NCBI RefSeq assembly: GCF_001557535.2
Contig: NZ_CP014306.1
Location: forward strand, 3,038,001-3,102,000
Source: Burkholderia sp. PAMC 26561
GTDB taxonomy: Bacteria > Pseudomonadota > Gammaproteobacteria > Burkholderiales > Burkholderiaceae
Direction: 5' to 3'
DNA: 64,000 bases
The notes beneath the pieces are model-generated. The model was not told the origin of the DNA and searched no databases. It saw nothing but the letters and a program-made list of their open reading frames with translations. Below, in pieces: positions 26,277 through 35,370 of the stretch. Numbering within the stretch: position 1 is the first letter of the stretch; each line of letters opens with the position of its first letter. A program made the position numbers and the translations under genes.

Positions 26277-27780
26277 CGCGTCCTCCCGAAGCACGACCCG
26301 GATGACTCGCCCGCGCCGCACGAGCCAGCAGCAATTGCGCGCCCGCACGATCACCCTCCAGTCCCAACACCGCTGCGAGATGCGTCAACGCTTCGCCATG
26401 CTCGGGATCCAGATACAGCGCACGTTTGTAATGACCGCGCGCCTCGGTTTGCGCGCCCTGAGCATCGGCAATGACGCCCAGCAGGTAATACGCGTCTGCG
26501 CTCGACGGATGGGTCTCGAGGAACCCACGGGCAAGAGCGGCGGCTTCGGACAAGGACCCGCTGTTAGCGAGCGCGTGTGCCTGGTCGAGCGTGCCCTGCC
26601 CGTCCGGCGCCGGTCTCGCGGCCGCGTGGACAGATGCCGCCGGCGCTGCGGTCTTCGCTGCGGGCACCGATGCAAAAGGACGTGCGTTCGGCTGCAGGCC
26701 GCTCAACAATGACCCGGCTTGCGATGCAAACACATTCGCTGCAGCCAGATTCGCGCTTGCCGAGACAGCCCGTGGCGCGGCTTGGCGCGCCGAAAAGCCC
26801 ATCTCCTCTTCCGCTTTCGCGATTGCCGAATACAGCGCCCGCGTCTTCGCGTCTTTCAGGCGGGTATCGTCAAACGATGGCCGGCCGTTCTCAGGCCGCC
26901 GGAACGCAAACGCAAGCGCGAGTTTCGCCGATGTCATTCCCTCACGCATCATCAGCCCGGTTTCCGCCGGCCCGACGAACAGGGTCGCGCCAGGCGCAAG
27001 CAGATCGTCCAGCACGCGCACGGCGGTGCGTTGCATTTCCCGATCGAAATAGATCAGGACGTTGCGGCAGAACACGAAATCGAACGGCTCGAATGCCTGG
27101 GTTTCGAGCGTCAGCAAGTTTGCCTGCCGAAAACGCACGCGTTCGGTGACGTCGGCGGAAAGACGCCAATGGTCGCCCGACGGCTTGAAATGGCGGTCGC
27201 GAAAGCCGAGCGCCCGACTGCGGAATGCATTGCTGCCGTATCGCGCCTCGCGAGCGATGGTGAGGGCGTGATTGCTGATATCGATGGCATCGATGGTGAA
27301 ACGCTCGGGCGCAATCCCCGCGTCGAGCAAGGCCATGGCGATGGTGTACGCCTCCTCGCCCGTCGAGCACGGCATGCAGAGGATGCGCACCGGCTTGAAC
27401 GGCTGTTCGGCGAGCCGTGCGCGTGCGAGGGTCACGAGCGCGTTGAATGCCTCGCTATCGCGGAAAAACCACGTCTCGGGCACGACCACCGCCTCGATCA
27501 GCGCCTGCAACTGCTCCGGCGCACCGCTCACCGCAATCCAGAAATCTTCGATGCCGGCCGCCGGGAATTTCACGGCGTTCGCCGCACGCCACGCGGCATA
27601 ACGATCGGCTACGGCCCGCTCGATTGCTTTGTCGCCGATAGACGCCGCATCCAGCCCGATCGTTTTATGCAGCAACGCCGCAAAGCGCAGGATCTGCGCA
27701 CGGGGGAGCGGTTCGCGCACGCTTTCATGCAGCGCATCGAGCGCGCGGCGCGTCTGAACGGAGATGAAGTCGTGCTTCAT
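26269..27780 (-). CDS. wspC: WspC, CheR-like methyltransferase with TPR domain
   Basis: 503 aa. The N-terminal CheR domain shows the SAM-binding segment CMPCSTGEEAYTIAMALLD and FVFCRNVLIYFD. A Pro/Ala-rich linker and a C-terminal tetratricopeptide region (ADAYYLLGVIADAQGAQTEARGHY, then LYLDPEHGEALTHLAAVLG) follow. It methylates glutamates on WspA using S-adenosylmethionine, opposing WspF. The ATG at 27780 (MKHDFISVQTRRAL) overlaps the wspB stop (ATGA), which fixes the start. Confidence 0.93.
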   Translation of the reverse strand: MKHDFISVQTRRALDALHESVREPLPRAQILRFAALLHKTIGLDAASIGDKAIERAVADRYAAWRAANAVKFPAAGIEDFWIAVSGAPEQLQALIEAVVVPETWFFRDSEAFNALVTLARARLAEQPFKPVRILCMPCSTGEEAYTIAMALLDAGIAPERFTIDAIDISNHALTIAREARYGSNAFRSRALGFRDRHFKPSGDHWRLSADVTERVRFRQANLLTLETQAFEPFDFVFCRNVLIYFDREMQRTAVRVLDDLLAPGATLFVGPAETGLMMREGMTSAKLALAFAFRRPENGRPSFDDTRLKDAKTRALYSAIAKAEEEMGFSARQAAPRAVSASANLAAANVFASQAGSLLSGLQPNARPFASVPAAKTAAPAASVHAAARPAPDGQGTLDQAHALANSGSLSEAAALARGFLETHPSSADAYYLLGVIADAQGAQTEARGHYKRALYLDPEHGEALTHLAAVLGLEGDRAGAQLLLARAARASHPGRASGGRDE

Positions 27781-28244
27781 GCCGCGCTCTCGGTGAAAAG
27801 TTGCGCCTGCACGTGCTCGGGCAACAGATGTTCGATCCGGACCCACTGCACGAGTCCTTCCGCGTCGCGTGCAAGCGGCCCCAAATAGCGCGCATCCGCC
27901 GCTTCGATACCAGCGGGGCTGAACGCGCTTGCATCGAAGGAGATCGTGCGGGTCGCGCGTTCCAACAGGATGCCCAGCCGGCGCATTTCGACGTCCGCGC
28001 CGCTTTTGTGCGGGTAATACACCAGCGCAAGCCGCGTCGAAAGCCGGTCATGTGAATGCCGCCCGAGCGCGAGCGCCGCCAGATCGATGACCGGCACCGG
28101 TGCGCCCTCGTACTCGAAAATGCCGGCCACCCACGCGGGCACGCCCGGCATGGTCTTCAGCGGCGCGAGCGGCAACATCCGCTCGATCTGCGAGCTGTCG
28201 AGAACGTAGCGGTCTTGATCGAGCGTGAACTGAACGAAGAGCAT
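27777..28244 (-). CDS. wspB: WspB, CheW-like scaffold
   Basis: 155 aa single CheW domain (LFVQFTLDQDRYVLDSSQIERML; VPAWVAGIFEYEGAPVPVIDLAAL). It links receptor and kinase in the Wsp array. It lies 14 bp after wspA and overlaps wspC by four bases. Confidence 0.92.
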   Translation of the reverse strand: MLFVQFTLDQDRYVLDSSQIERMLPLAPLKTMPGVPAWVAGIFEYEGAPVPVIDLAALALGRHSHDRLSTRLALVYYPHKSGADVEMRRLGILLERATRTISFDASAFSPAGIEAADARYLGPLARDAEGLVQWVRIEHLLPEHVQAQLFTESAA

Positions 28245-28258
28245 GATTATTCGGTCCG

Positions 28259-29887
28259 TCAGACCGTCGCGACCTTGAAGCGCGACACACCCGTGCGCAG
28301 GCCGTTGGCGGTGTGCGTGAGGTCGTCGATGGCTTGCGTCGACTGCCGCAGCGACTCAGCCGTCTGCTGCGCGGCCTCGGACAGTTGCGCGAGCGCCTGC
28401 GTGATCTGGTCGGCGCCCGTCGCCTGCGTCTGCATGCCTTCGTTGACCATCACGAAACGTGGCGCGAGCGTCTGCACCTGCATGATGATCTGAGACAACT
28501 GGCCGCCGACCTGTTGTACGTCGGTCATGCCGCGCCGCACTTCTTCGGAGAACTTGTCCATGCCCATCACGCCGGCGGCGACCGCCGACTGGATCTCCTT
28601 CACCATCTGTTCGATATCGAAGGTTGCAACCGCCGTCTGATCCGCAAGCCGGCGGATCTCGGTCGCAACGACCGCGAAACCGCGCCCGTATTCGCCCGCC
28701 TTCTCCGCTTCGATCGCCGCATTCAGCGACAGCAAATTGGTCTGGTCGGCGACCTTCGTGATGGTGGCAACCACCTGGTTGATGTTGCTCGCACGCTCGT
28801 TCAGGATCGCCAGCTTGCCGTTCACCGAGCCGGCCGCCTCCATTACCAGGCGCATGGTGTCTTCCATCCGCGTCAAGCCGATCTGACCCGTGCCGGCGAG
28901 TTGCGCCGACTGTTCGGCGACGCCGGAGACCTCGTTCATCGTGCGCACGAGATCGCGGGACGTCGCAAAGATTTCCCGCGATGTCGCGCCGATCTCCGTG
29001 GTCGTGGCCGCCGTTTCGCTCGCCGTGGCTTGCTGTTCGCGCGCAGTCGCGGCAATTTCCGCCACGGACGTGGTCACCTGCACCGCCGACTTCTGCGCCT
29101 GTCCGACGAGACCCGTGAGTTCATCGGTCATGCGGTTGAAACCCGTGCCGAGCGTGCCGAATTCATCCCCGCGCTCAAGGTGCAGGCGCTGCGAAAGATC
29201 GCCGGTACGCATGGCATCGACCACTTCGACCAGGCGCTGCATGGGGATCGTGATGGCCTTGAGCAACAGGAAGCCCGCCCAAGCCGCCACCACGAACGTC
29301 ACGAGAAGCACGACCAGCAGCGTTATTTCAGCTTTCGTGACCGACTGGCGAATGCTCTGCGCCGACCTGATCTGCTGTGAATTGTTCAGCTCGACCAACT
29401 CGCGGATCGCGGTCCTGCCCGCTTCCCAGATCGGCGTGAGCCGGGTGTTGAACGCCGTTGCGGCCGTAGCCTTCGATACCGCCAGGTCATCGAGGATCTG
29501 CCCCTGGACCGGCGCGTAGAGCGTGCGTTGCTGCTTGAAATTGTTGAAGAGGCGACGGTCCTCGTCGTCGAAGATCGTGGCTGCGTATTTGTCCATCAGC
29601 TTGTCCAGCGAGTCCTTCGTCTCCGCTGCACGCTGCGTGTCGCGCTTGATCTGATCGGGCTCGGTATCGATGTAGATCAACCGCTGCGTCACCGTGTAGT
29701 TCTCGAACCACGACGCGCGGATCGTCGTCGCGAGATAAACGCCCGGTGAGGAATCGACTTCCTGGCTATGCGCGTCACGATCGATGTCGCTGAACAACGC
29801 GTACGACACCACGGCCATCACCAGCATCAACGCCAGGATCACGCCGAAGCTCGCAAGAATCCGGTTTCGAATGGTCAACTGCTTCAC
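28259..29887 (-). CDS. wspA: WspA, membrane chemoreceptor
   Basis: Methyl-accepting chemotaxis protein of 542 aa and first gene of the operon. TM1 is at about 10-31 (ASFGVILALMLVMAVVSYALF), with a periplasmic four-helix-bundle sensor domain, then TM2 at about 190-212 (LLVVLLVTFVVAAWAGFLLL), a HAMP domain, and a long cytoplasmic signalling coiled coil. The conserved tip is VADQTNLLSLNAAIEAEKAG with GRGFAVVATEIRRLADQT. In Pseudomonas WspA senses surface contact through envelope stress. No alternative start is needed. Confidence 0.93.
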   Translation of the reverse strand: MKQLTIRNRILASFGVILALMLVMAVVSYALFSDIDRDAHSQEVDSSPGVYLATTIRASWFENYTVTQRLIYIDTEPDQIKRDTQRAAETKDSLDKLMDKYAATIFDDEDRRLFNNFKQQRTLYAPVQGQILDDLAVSKATAATAFNTRLTPIWEAGRTAIRELVELNNSQQIRSAQSIRQSVTKAEITLLVVLLVTFVVAAWAGFLLLKAITIPMQRLVEVVDAMRTGDLSQRLHLERGDEFGTLGTGFNRMTDELTGLVGQAQKSAVQVTTSVAEIAATAREQQATASETAATTTEIGATSREIFATSRDLVRTMNEVSGVAEQSAQLAGTGQIGLTRMEDTMRLVMEAAGSVNGKLAILNERASNINQVVATITKVADQTNLLSLNAAIEAEKAGEYGRGFAVVATEIRRLADQTAVATFDIEQMVKEIQSAVAAGVMGMDKFSEEVRRGMTDVQQVGGQLSQIIMQVQTLAPRFVMVNEGMQTQATGADQITQALAQLSEAAQQTAESLRQSTQAIDDLTHTANGLRTGVSRFKVATV

Positions 29888-30468
29888 GCATGAACCTTTT
29901 CAGTAATGGTTGGGACGGGCGCGCGGAGGCGACGGACACGGAACGTCGGCGCAATTTTAAGACGGAAAACAAAACGGCTAGCGGATTAATGCGTAGATCT
30001 GTCTGTTATCTGCTAATGGCGCCCGGCTGCGGCTGTTTTCCGGCAAATATTGCGTGCACGAGCTCGACAAAACTTATGCACAGAAACTGGGGAGCACCCT
30101 GTTGAAAACGTTCTGACAAACGCCGGATGACATTGATAGCAAACGGTTTTCAGCCGTCGCTTCATAGCGATCAAAGCGTGTGGTTGGCGTGTCGACGGTT
30201 CATCGACTTGTGCACACAAACTGTTGATGGCCCTGTGGACAAGCATGAGCTAATGTCTGTAAGCCTCTGATTCGAATTGGGAATTGAGCTGCGACTGGTT
30301 TTGATACACGTTTGCCTGCTTCAGGCGATCCATGTCACCGCAGGCAAGTTATCCCCAAAAATTGTGGGCAGGCTTGTTGATAAGTGCGGGACCTGAAACC
30401 TAAGCTGCTGATGCAGCACGAATTAACACGTCTGACTCAATGCGCGCTTTCGGCATGGCGGCCAGCGC
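29888..30468. other. 581-bp non-coding gap with DnaA-box-like words
   Basis: No gene is supported between wspA and hipA. Five 9-mers resemble the DnaA box TTATCCACA: TTATGCACA (30074-30082), TTGTGCACA (30208-30216), TTGTCCACA (minus, 30234-30242), TTATCCCCA (30349-30357) and TTATCAACA (minus, 30375-30383). The gap must also hold the wsp promoter, which I could not assign. Confidence 0.4.
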
Positions 30469-31728
30469 TCAGCGAAAACCACCGGCGGGTCTTCTTGGAT
30501 TGGTAAACGGCAACGGGCCCGTTCGACGAACCTCGCCACGGATGCGGGAAAGGAGGTCATCGGCTCGATATCGTTCGTCGGCGGCGAGATGGTCGGCGAC
30601 GGCGTCGAAAGCGGTATCGATGCGCAACAGCACCGCTTCCGCCTCGCCGCGTTTCAGGCCCAGGCGTTCACCGTAAGCCACGAGCTGTTCGGGCACCGGG
30701 AACACCTTGGACTTGTTCAGGTTCAGCGCCATGCGGCCATCGAGCGACGGATAGATGCCCGTACAGACGACATCGTAAATAGGCGAAAGGCGGCGCGGTC
30801 CGGTTGGATCCGAATACAGCAGGCCGATGTTCTTCATGTGGGCATCCCCGTCACGCAGAAAGCACGACAACGCCACACGCTCGAACAGCCGGATGGCCTG
30901 TGCGCGGAAATCCGCACCCGTGTACACCTCCACTGCACGCGCGATCATCTCGTAACTGCCGCGATACTTCTCGTTGCCCGTCAGCACGCTCATGTCCTCG
31001 AAACCGAGCGCCGCGCCGTCCGGCGTGCGGTCGAACCGGGCCATGACAAATAGAAGACCGTCGTCGGACAGCCAGAAGTCCGGCACTTCGAAACCCGCTT
31101 CCCGCGCCACCGACATGCAAAGGAACTCGTTGCGCGCGATGCCTGGATAGTCGTCACCCTCCGCTTTCACGATCACCGTCTTGAGCGGCAATGCAGCGTG
31201 TGAATCGACGGTAGCAGGCTCGGCGGCCGCTGGAAGCAGCGGCACGACCGTCTTGGGTTGCACGCCCGAGATACCAGACCCGAGCGCATACTTGCTCACG
31301 AGCCGCTCGAACAGTTGCCCCGAAGGCGAAGACAGCAATTCGTCGAGCTGCTCGCCCTCGCCTTCGGGCACCGCCTCGCCGCGCAGCGCATACGTCAGCC
31401 GTCCGATCTGGTTCCGGCCGGCGAGAAACAACAGGAACATGTCGCTCGGCGTGCCAAAGCGCGCCAGTCTTTCTTCGATGATGTAACGCAGATAGCCTTC
31501 CGGCCGGTTCATGGCGAAGACGCTCATCAACGCGCCGCTGCTGTAACTCTTGCGGCGAACGGGCATGGTCAGCGAGACAGCCGCGCTTGGCTCGACGTCG
31601 CCGTAATTGAAGACAAACGTGCTTTCCTTCGCCAGCAATCCGGCGATGCCCTGGGGCGTGTGGACATCGAGTTGACGGATTTTGTCGAAAAGCTTTTCGA
31701 TGTCGAAAGTGGAGGCAGGCGTGTTCAT
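30469..31728 (-). CDS. hipA: HipA-family serine/threonine kinase toxin
   Basis: 419 aa with a HipA N-terminal domain and C-terminal kinase. Visible elements: the Gly-rich SGISGVQPKTVVP loop (from about 151), the lysine strand TVIVKAEGDD (Lys188), the catalytic GDAHMKN with Asp295, and the metal-binding Asp319 in YDVVCT. In E. coli HipA phosphorylates glutamyl-tRNA synthetase and causes dormancy; the target of this homologue is not known. The start overlaps the hipB stop by four bases and its ribosome site lies inside the last hipB codons (GGAGGA). Confidence 0.9.
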   Translation of the reverse strand: MNTPASTFDIEKLFDKIRQLDVHTPQGIAGLLAKESTFVFNYGDVEPSAAVSLTMPVRRKSYSSGALMSVFAMNRPEGYLRYIIEERLARFGTPSDMFLLFLAGRNQIGRLTYALRGEAVPEGEGEQLDELLSSPSGQLFERLVSKYALGSGISGVQPKTVVPLLPAAAEPATVDSHAALPLKTVIVKAEGDDYPGIARNEFLCMSVAREAGFEVPDFWLSDDGLLFVMARFDRTPDGAALGFEDMSVLTGNEKYRGSYEMIARAVEVYTGADFRAQAIRLFERVALSCFLRDGDAHMKNIGLLYSDPTGPRRLSPIYDVVCTGIYPSLDGRMALNLNKSKVFPVPEQLVAYGERLGLKRGEAEAVLLRIDTAFDAVADHLAADERYRADDLLSRIRGEVRRTGPLPFTNPRRPAGGFR

Positions 31729-31997
31729 TCCTCCTCCCGGAAAAAGAAATCCAGGTCCTCGTAGACCACGGTATCTTTCGGACGCAAGGTCAGGTCGTAA
31801 CCCAGCGCGTTCGCCATTCGGCAGAACTCATGAAGACCGACGTTCTGCGCGGTCTCCGCGTTCGTGATCGTTCGCCGCGACACGCCTGCGCGGTCGGCGA
31901 GCGTCTGCTGATTCATACGAAGCTCACGCCGGAGCTTTCTGAGCTCAGCGGCGACTCGCTCCGAATTACTGATAGGATCGGATTTTTTGCGCGTCAT
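31725..31997 (-). CDS. hipB: HipB-like antitoxin
   Basis: About 90 aa. The Cro/C1-type helix-turn-helix is at residues 17-66 (ELRKLRRELRMNQQTLADRAGVSRRTITNAE). A C-terminal acidic tail (FFFREEE) follows. It should neutralise HipA and repress the operon. The ATG at 31997 is preferred; a TTG three codons earlier is also in frame. A TATAAT -10 element ends eight bases before the ATG, so the message may be leaderless. Confidence 0.85.
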   Translation of the reverse strand: MTRKKSDPISNSERVAAELRKLRRELRMNQQTLADRAGVSRRTITNAETAQNVGLHEFCRMANALGYDLTLRPKDTVVYEDLDFFFREEE

Positions 31998-31998
31998 G

Positions 31999-32155
31999 AT
32001 GCTCAATTATAGGCTTTATTAATTTTTTGAGCATTATTTTACGCATTGGCATGTTTTGATATGCCTGCGACGTCATAACTTGAAATTGCGCGTTATATTG
32101 CGCTTTTTAGATGCGAAAATGGCAAATGCGCATTTTAATGCGCATTTGCCATTTT
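31999..32155. promoter_or_regulatory. hipBA promoter with four regularly spaced dyads
   Basis: A minus-strand TATAAT lies at 32006-32011. Inverted repeats are centred at 32016.5 (ATGCTCAA 31999-32006 with TTGAGCAT 32027-32034), 32056.5 (GGCAT-N8-ATGCC, 32048-32065), 32095.5 (GCGC-N8-GCGC, 32088-32103) and 32135.5 (GCGC-N8-GCGC inside a longer palindrome, 32128-32143). The centres are 39-40 bp apart. The arms differ in sequence, so a common binder is unproven. Confidence 0.5.
32116..32155 (-). terminator. 18-bp perfect inverted repeat after the AsmA-like gene
   Basis: Arms 32116-32133 and 32138-32155 pair perfectly around a TTTA loop. On the minus strand the stem follows the AsmA-like gene by 25 bp and its distal end is TTTT. 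It may serve as a terminator and also lies in the hipBA upstream region. Confidence 0.55.
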
Positions 32156-32180
32156 ACGTAAGCCAACCAAAACCAGCAAA

Positions 32181-34571
32181 TCAACTACCCCGATAAGCCG
32201 CCGCACTTGCCGGTGAAGGCGCTACCGGCTGAGCCTTGGCTTTGCCTTTCGCAGCCGCCGCACCGGGAGCCGACGCCGCGGCCGGGTTCGACACCCCCGG
32301 CTCCATATATCCGGGCGCACCTTTCGCCACTTGCTTCTGCCCGGGCGGCGGGGCCGACGGCGCCTTGCGCATGTCAGCCAGCATTTGCGTGCACGGCAGC
32401 GGCTGGTTGTTGCTCGGCGCAATCAACGGAATCAGTGCGGCAAACGGATTGATCAATCCGAGCCCGACCGCCGCCGCGCCACGCGCGGCTAGTGCACCGG
32501 CATCCACGCCCACGTGCGGGTCCTTGAATGTCCCCTTCACGTAGAGCGGCGAGCGTAGCGAAAACACCCGGAAGCCCTTCGTGTGCGGATGAATGCCAAG
32601 ATTCATCTCCTCGGTCTTGAGGTTGATCGTGCCGTCCATGTTGATGACGGCGTCGTCGGTATCGAGAGCGAACACGCGCGATTCAAGTACGCCGTTCGTC
32701 GCCACGAAATCGGCGGCAGCGCAGTTGATCTTCACGTCGCGTTTGCCAAAAAGCTTCTCGTACACCGCATTCGCCACGTTCAAGCCGGCCGCTTCCATGT
32801 ACAGGCGGCTGACGGTGCCATCGGTGATGAGCGTCTTCACTTCGCCGTTCATCGTGCCGGCGAGCGCAGCCGGGGAATTGCCGGTCGCGGACAACGCGGC
32901 GTCGCCGTTCACTTCGCCCAAGGCGGACTGCATGGTCTTGACGGTCGGCAGAAGCTGCTTGAGCTTCAAATGCCGCGCCGAGGTCGAGAAGCGGCCCTTG
33001 AGCGGCGTCGTGCTGCCATCGAGGTGAATATCCGATGACAACGTCCCGCCCGCCACGCCGAACTTCAGCGGCTCGAACGACAGTACGCCATCCTTCATCA
33101 CGACATGCGTGTAGAGGTCCGAAATTGGCAGCGCCGGATCCTTGACGATCTTGCGGCCGGTGAACTTCACGTCGGCGTCGACAGCCTTCCATCGGTCGGT
33201 CTTGAACTCTTCGGCAGGCAATGCCTTGGCCGACGGCTGTTTCTCCGTCTCTCCGCGCTTGGCTTTGCTGGCGTTGGAATCGGCGCCGATGATCGGTGCC
33301 AGATCCGAGAACTGCAGCAGGTTCGATACAAGCTCGCCCGAGAGCAACGGCCGAGGTTTGCGCCCGACGAACGTCAGCGAGCCGTTCAGGTCGCTGCCGC
33401 CGACGCGGCCGGTGAAGTTCTCGTACTTGAAGACGTTGCCGTCCTCGCGGAACTGGCCGACGAGCCGTCCTTCGGTCGCATACGGCGGCGTGGTCGGCAG
33501 CGTCACGCCAACAATCGGATAAAGGTGATCGAGACTCACACCCTGCAACCAGAGGCGCAGATCGAGCGCGCCCAGATGCGCCGGGTCGGTCACCGTCCCG
33601 ACAAACGCAATATGCGTGTCGCCAATACGAACATCCGCCTGCACCGGGAACGGCCGCGTGGCGTCCTGCAACGCGAACACGCCGCCCACCTTGCCGTCGC
33701 CGGACACTGCCACATTGTTGTACTTGCCCTTGACCGACCAGCCAATGCCATAAGGCGGCACAGGCGGTTTCGGCGCGTTCTTGGTCGTGATGCTGTTGCT
33801 GGCGGAGACGCTCGCCGGATTCGGCGCGCTCGCGTTGGCCGCGGCCGCGGCAGAAGCCGCCGATGCCGCCGCCGCTTCCGATGCCGCGGCTTTATCGACT
33901 TGCTGGTTGAGCTTGTTCGCGCCGCTCTTGCCGACCTGCTCGGCCGATGACTTCTGCGATGCCGCTTCCTGCTGCTTCATCACATCGCCGATAGGAATCA
34001 TCTGGCCGAGCGTATTGACGACTGCCTGCATATCGGCTTTCGTGATTTCGTCGGCGTAGGCGATATTGCCTTTATTCAGCGCAATGTCATGAAGCTGCAA
34101 GTTCCACGTGGACGGCTCCGTGGATTGCTTGAACTTGAACGTCCAGTTATTGCGGTTATCTTTCAGGCGTTCGAGATCGACCGAGGGGTTCACCAGGTTG
34201 ATCGATGGAATCACGATATTGCGTGCGAGCAGCGGCAGGATCTCGACCTGAAAGTCGATCTCGTCGAGCGTCGCAAAGTACTTTTGTTTCGTCCAGTCCG
34301 GATTGGCGACCGTGATTTTTTCAGCGGAAAAACGGGGCCATGGAACCCATCGGCGCCATCCGGTTTCATTGGGCGGACGCTGCCAGCCGACCTTCAGGTC
34401 GCCGGTAATCTGGAACTCCCGGCCGATGGCTTGCGAGACCTTGTCGTCAACCCATGGCCGCGCGCGATTCCAGTCGAAGGTGAGGAACACGATCACCGCA
34501 ACGACGATCAGCACGATCAGAACCGCAATGATCCAACCGACTATTTTTCCGATTTTCCGGCCAATTGCCAT
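32181..34571 (-). CDS. AsmA-family inner-membrane-anchored protein
   Basis: 796 aa. One N-terminal membrane helix (about 12-34, IVGWIIAVLIVLIVVAVIVFLTF) anchors a large periplasmic part. Family features include the N-terminal AsmA block (GREFQITGDLKVGW, FSAEKITVANPDW, LLARNIVIPSINLVNPSVDLER) and a C-terminal block (LYVKGTFKDPHVGVDAGALAARG). A low-complexity Ala/Ser stretch lies around 230-270. AsmA-like proteins help lipid transport or outer-membrane assembly; the role of this one is not known. The start at 34571 (MAIGRKIGK) is preferred over an in-frame one 42 bp upstream. Confidence 0.85.
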   Translation of the reverse strand: MAIGRKIGKIVGWIIAVLIVLIVVAVIVFLTFDWNRARPWVDDKVSQAIGREFQITGDLKVGWQRPPNETGWRRWVPWPRFSAEKITVANPDWTKQKYFATLDEIDFQVEILPLLARNIVIPSINLVNPSVDLERLKDNRNNWTFKFKQSTEPSTWNLQLHDIALNKGNIAYADEITKADMQAVVNTLGQMIPIGDVMKQQEAASQKSSAEQVGKSGANKLNQQVDKAAASEAAAASAASAAAAANASAPNPASVSASNSITTKNAPKPPVPPYGIGWSVKGKYNNVAVSGDGKVGGVFALQDATRPFPVQADVRIGDTHIAFVGTVTDPAHLGALDLRLWLQGVSLDHLYPIVGVTLPTTPPYATEGRLVGQFREDGNVFKYENFTGRVGGSDLNGSLTFVGRKPRPLLSGELVSNLLQFSDLAPIIGADSNASKAKRGETEKQPSAKALPAEEFKTDRWKAVDADVKFTGRKIVKDPALPISDLYTHVVMKDGVLSFEPLKFGVAGGTLSSDIHLDGSTTPLKGRFSTSARHLKLKQLLPTVKTMQSALGEVNGDAALSATGNSPAALAGTMNGEVKTLITDGTVSRLYMEAAGLNVANAVYEKLFGKRDVKINCAAADFVATNGVLESRVFALDTDDAVINMDGTINLKTEEMNLGIHPHTKGFRVFSLRSPLYVKGTFKDPHVGVDAGALAARGAAAVGLGLINPFAALIPLIAPSNNQPLPCTQMLADMRKAPSAPPPGQKQVAKGAPGYMEPGVSNPAAASAPGAAAAKGKAKAQPVAPSPASAAAYRGS

Positions 34572-34689
34572 CGCGGCATCCTCGTTTTTTCTGTTGAATA
34601 ACGGGGTCAGCACGTCGCGTGCCCGGCGTTTCCATGCCTTATCGGTGGCTTATGATTGCGCTCAAACAACAATCCCCGCCGTCAGCTCG

Positions 34690-35370
34690 ATGCCCACACA
34701 CGCAAATTCGCCAATGCTTCGCACCGTCGCGCTCACGCGCCAGGACCCAGCCCGCGGCGTCACCCTGCTTCATCCGACCAGCTTCACCCTTGCAGCCGGC
34801 GAGCGAGCGGTAATCACGGGGCCATCGGGATCGGGCAAAAGCGTGTTCTTGCGGGCGTTGGCGCTGCTCGATCCCATCGACGACGGCACGATCCAGTGGC
34901 GCGGCCAGCCGATCGCGCGCGGCGAAATTCCTTCGTACAGACGCCGGGTGGCCTACATCGCGCAACGCCCCGCCATGCTCGATGGCAGCGTCGAAGACAA
35001 TCTGCGCTATCCGTTTTCGCTGAAGGTTTATCGCGATATCCGGTTCGATCGCGAGCGCGTTGTCGAGCTTGCGAACCACGCTGGCCGCAGCACTGGTTTC
35101 CTCGACAAACGCGCAAGCGACCTTTCGGGCGGCGAAGCGCAGATTGCCGCGCTGATCCGCGTGCTGCAGGTCGACCCGGACATCCTTCTCCTCGATGAAC
35201 CCACGGCTTCGCTCGACCCTGCTTCGGCGCTGGAGATCGAAGCGCTGGTCGGCGCATGGTTCGCCGAAGGCCATGGCGCGCGCGCGAGCATCTGGATATC
35301 GCACGATCCGGCCCAGGCGCAACGCGTGGGCGAACGCCAGCTCGTGATGACTGCCGGAGTCCTGGCATGA
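34690..35370 (+). CDS. fetA: FetA-like ABC ATP-binding protein
   Basis: 226 aa ATPase subunit. Walker A is GPSGSGKS (residues 44-51), the signature LSGGEAQ, Walker B ILLLDEPTASLD, and the switch histidine is in WISHD. It overlaps fetB by four bases (ATGA). In E. coli FetAB (YbbLM) exports iron; that role here is inferred. The ATG at 34690 is chosen; ATG 34714 (MLRTVAL) is the alternative. The open frame upstream has no supported coding content. Confidence 0.85.
   Translation: MPTHANSPMLRTVALTRQDPARGVTLLHPTSFTLAAGERAVITGPSGSGKSVFLRALALLDPIDDGTIQWRGQPIARGEIPSYRRRVAYIAQRPAMLDGSVEDNLRYPFSLKVYRDIRFDRERVVELANHAGRSTGFLDKRASDLSGGEAQIAALIRVLQVDPDILLLDEPTASLDPASALEIEALVGAWFAEGHGARASIWISHDPAQAQRVGERQLVMTAGVLA

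Noticed and set aside
29888..30468. The DnaA-box cluster as a replication origin
   Set aside because: No dnaA, rpmH, parAB or rep gene is adjacent and no AT-rich unwinding element was seen; only the words are reported.
32116..32155. Perfect 18-bp palindrome as the end of a mobile element
   Set aside because: There is no transposase, no second copy in the window and no target duplication; a terminator or regulatory role fits better.
34303..34689. N-terminal extension of the FetA-like ATPase
   Set aside because: The extra 129 residues overlap the start of the divergent AsmA-like gene and lie outside the ABC domain; the start at 34690 matches family length.
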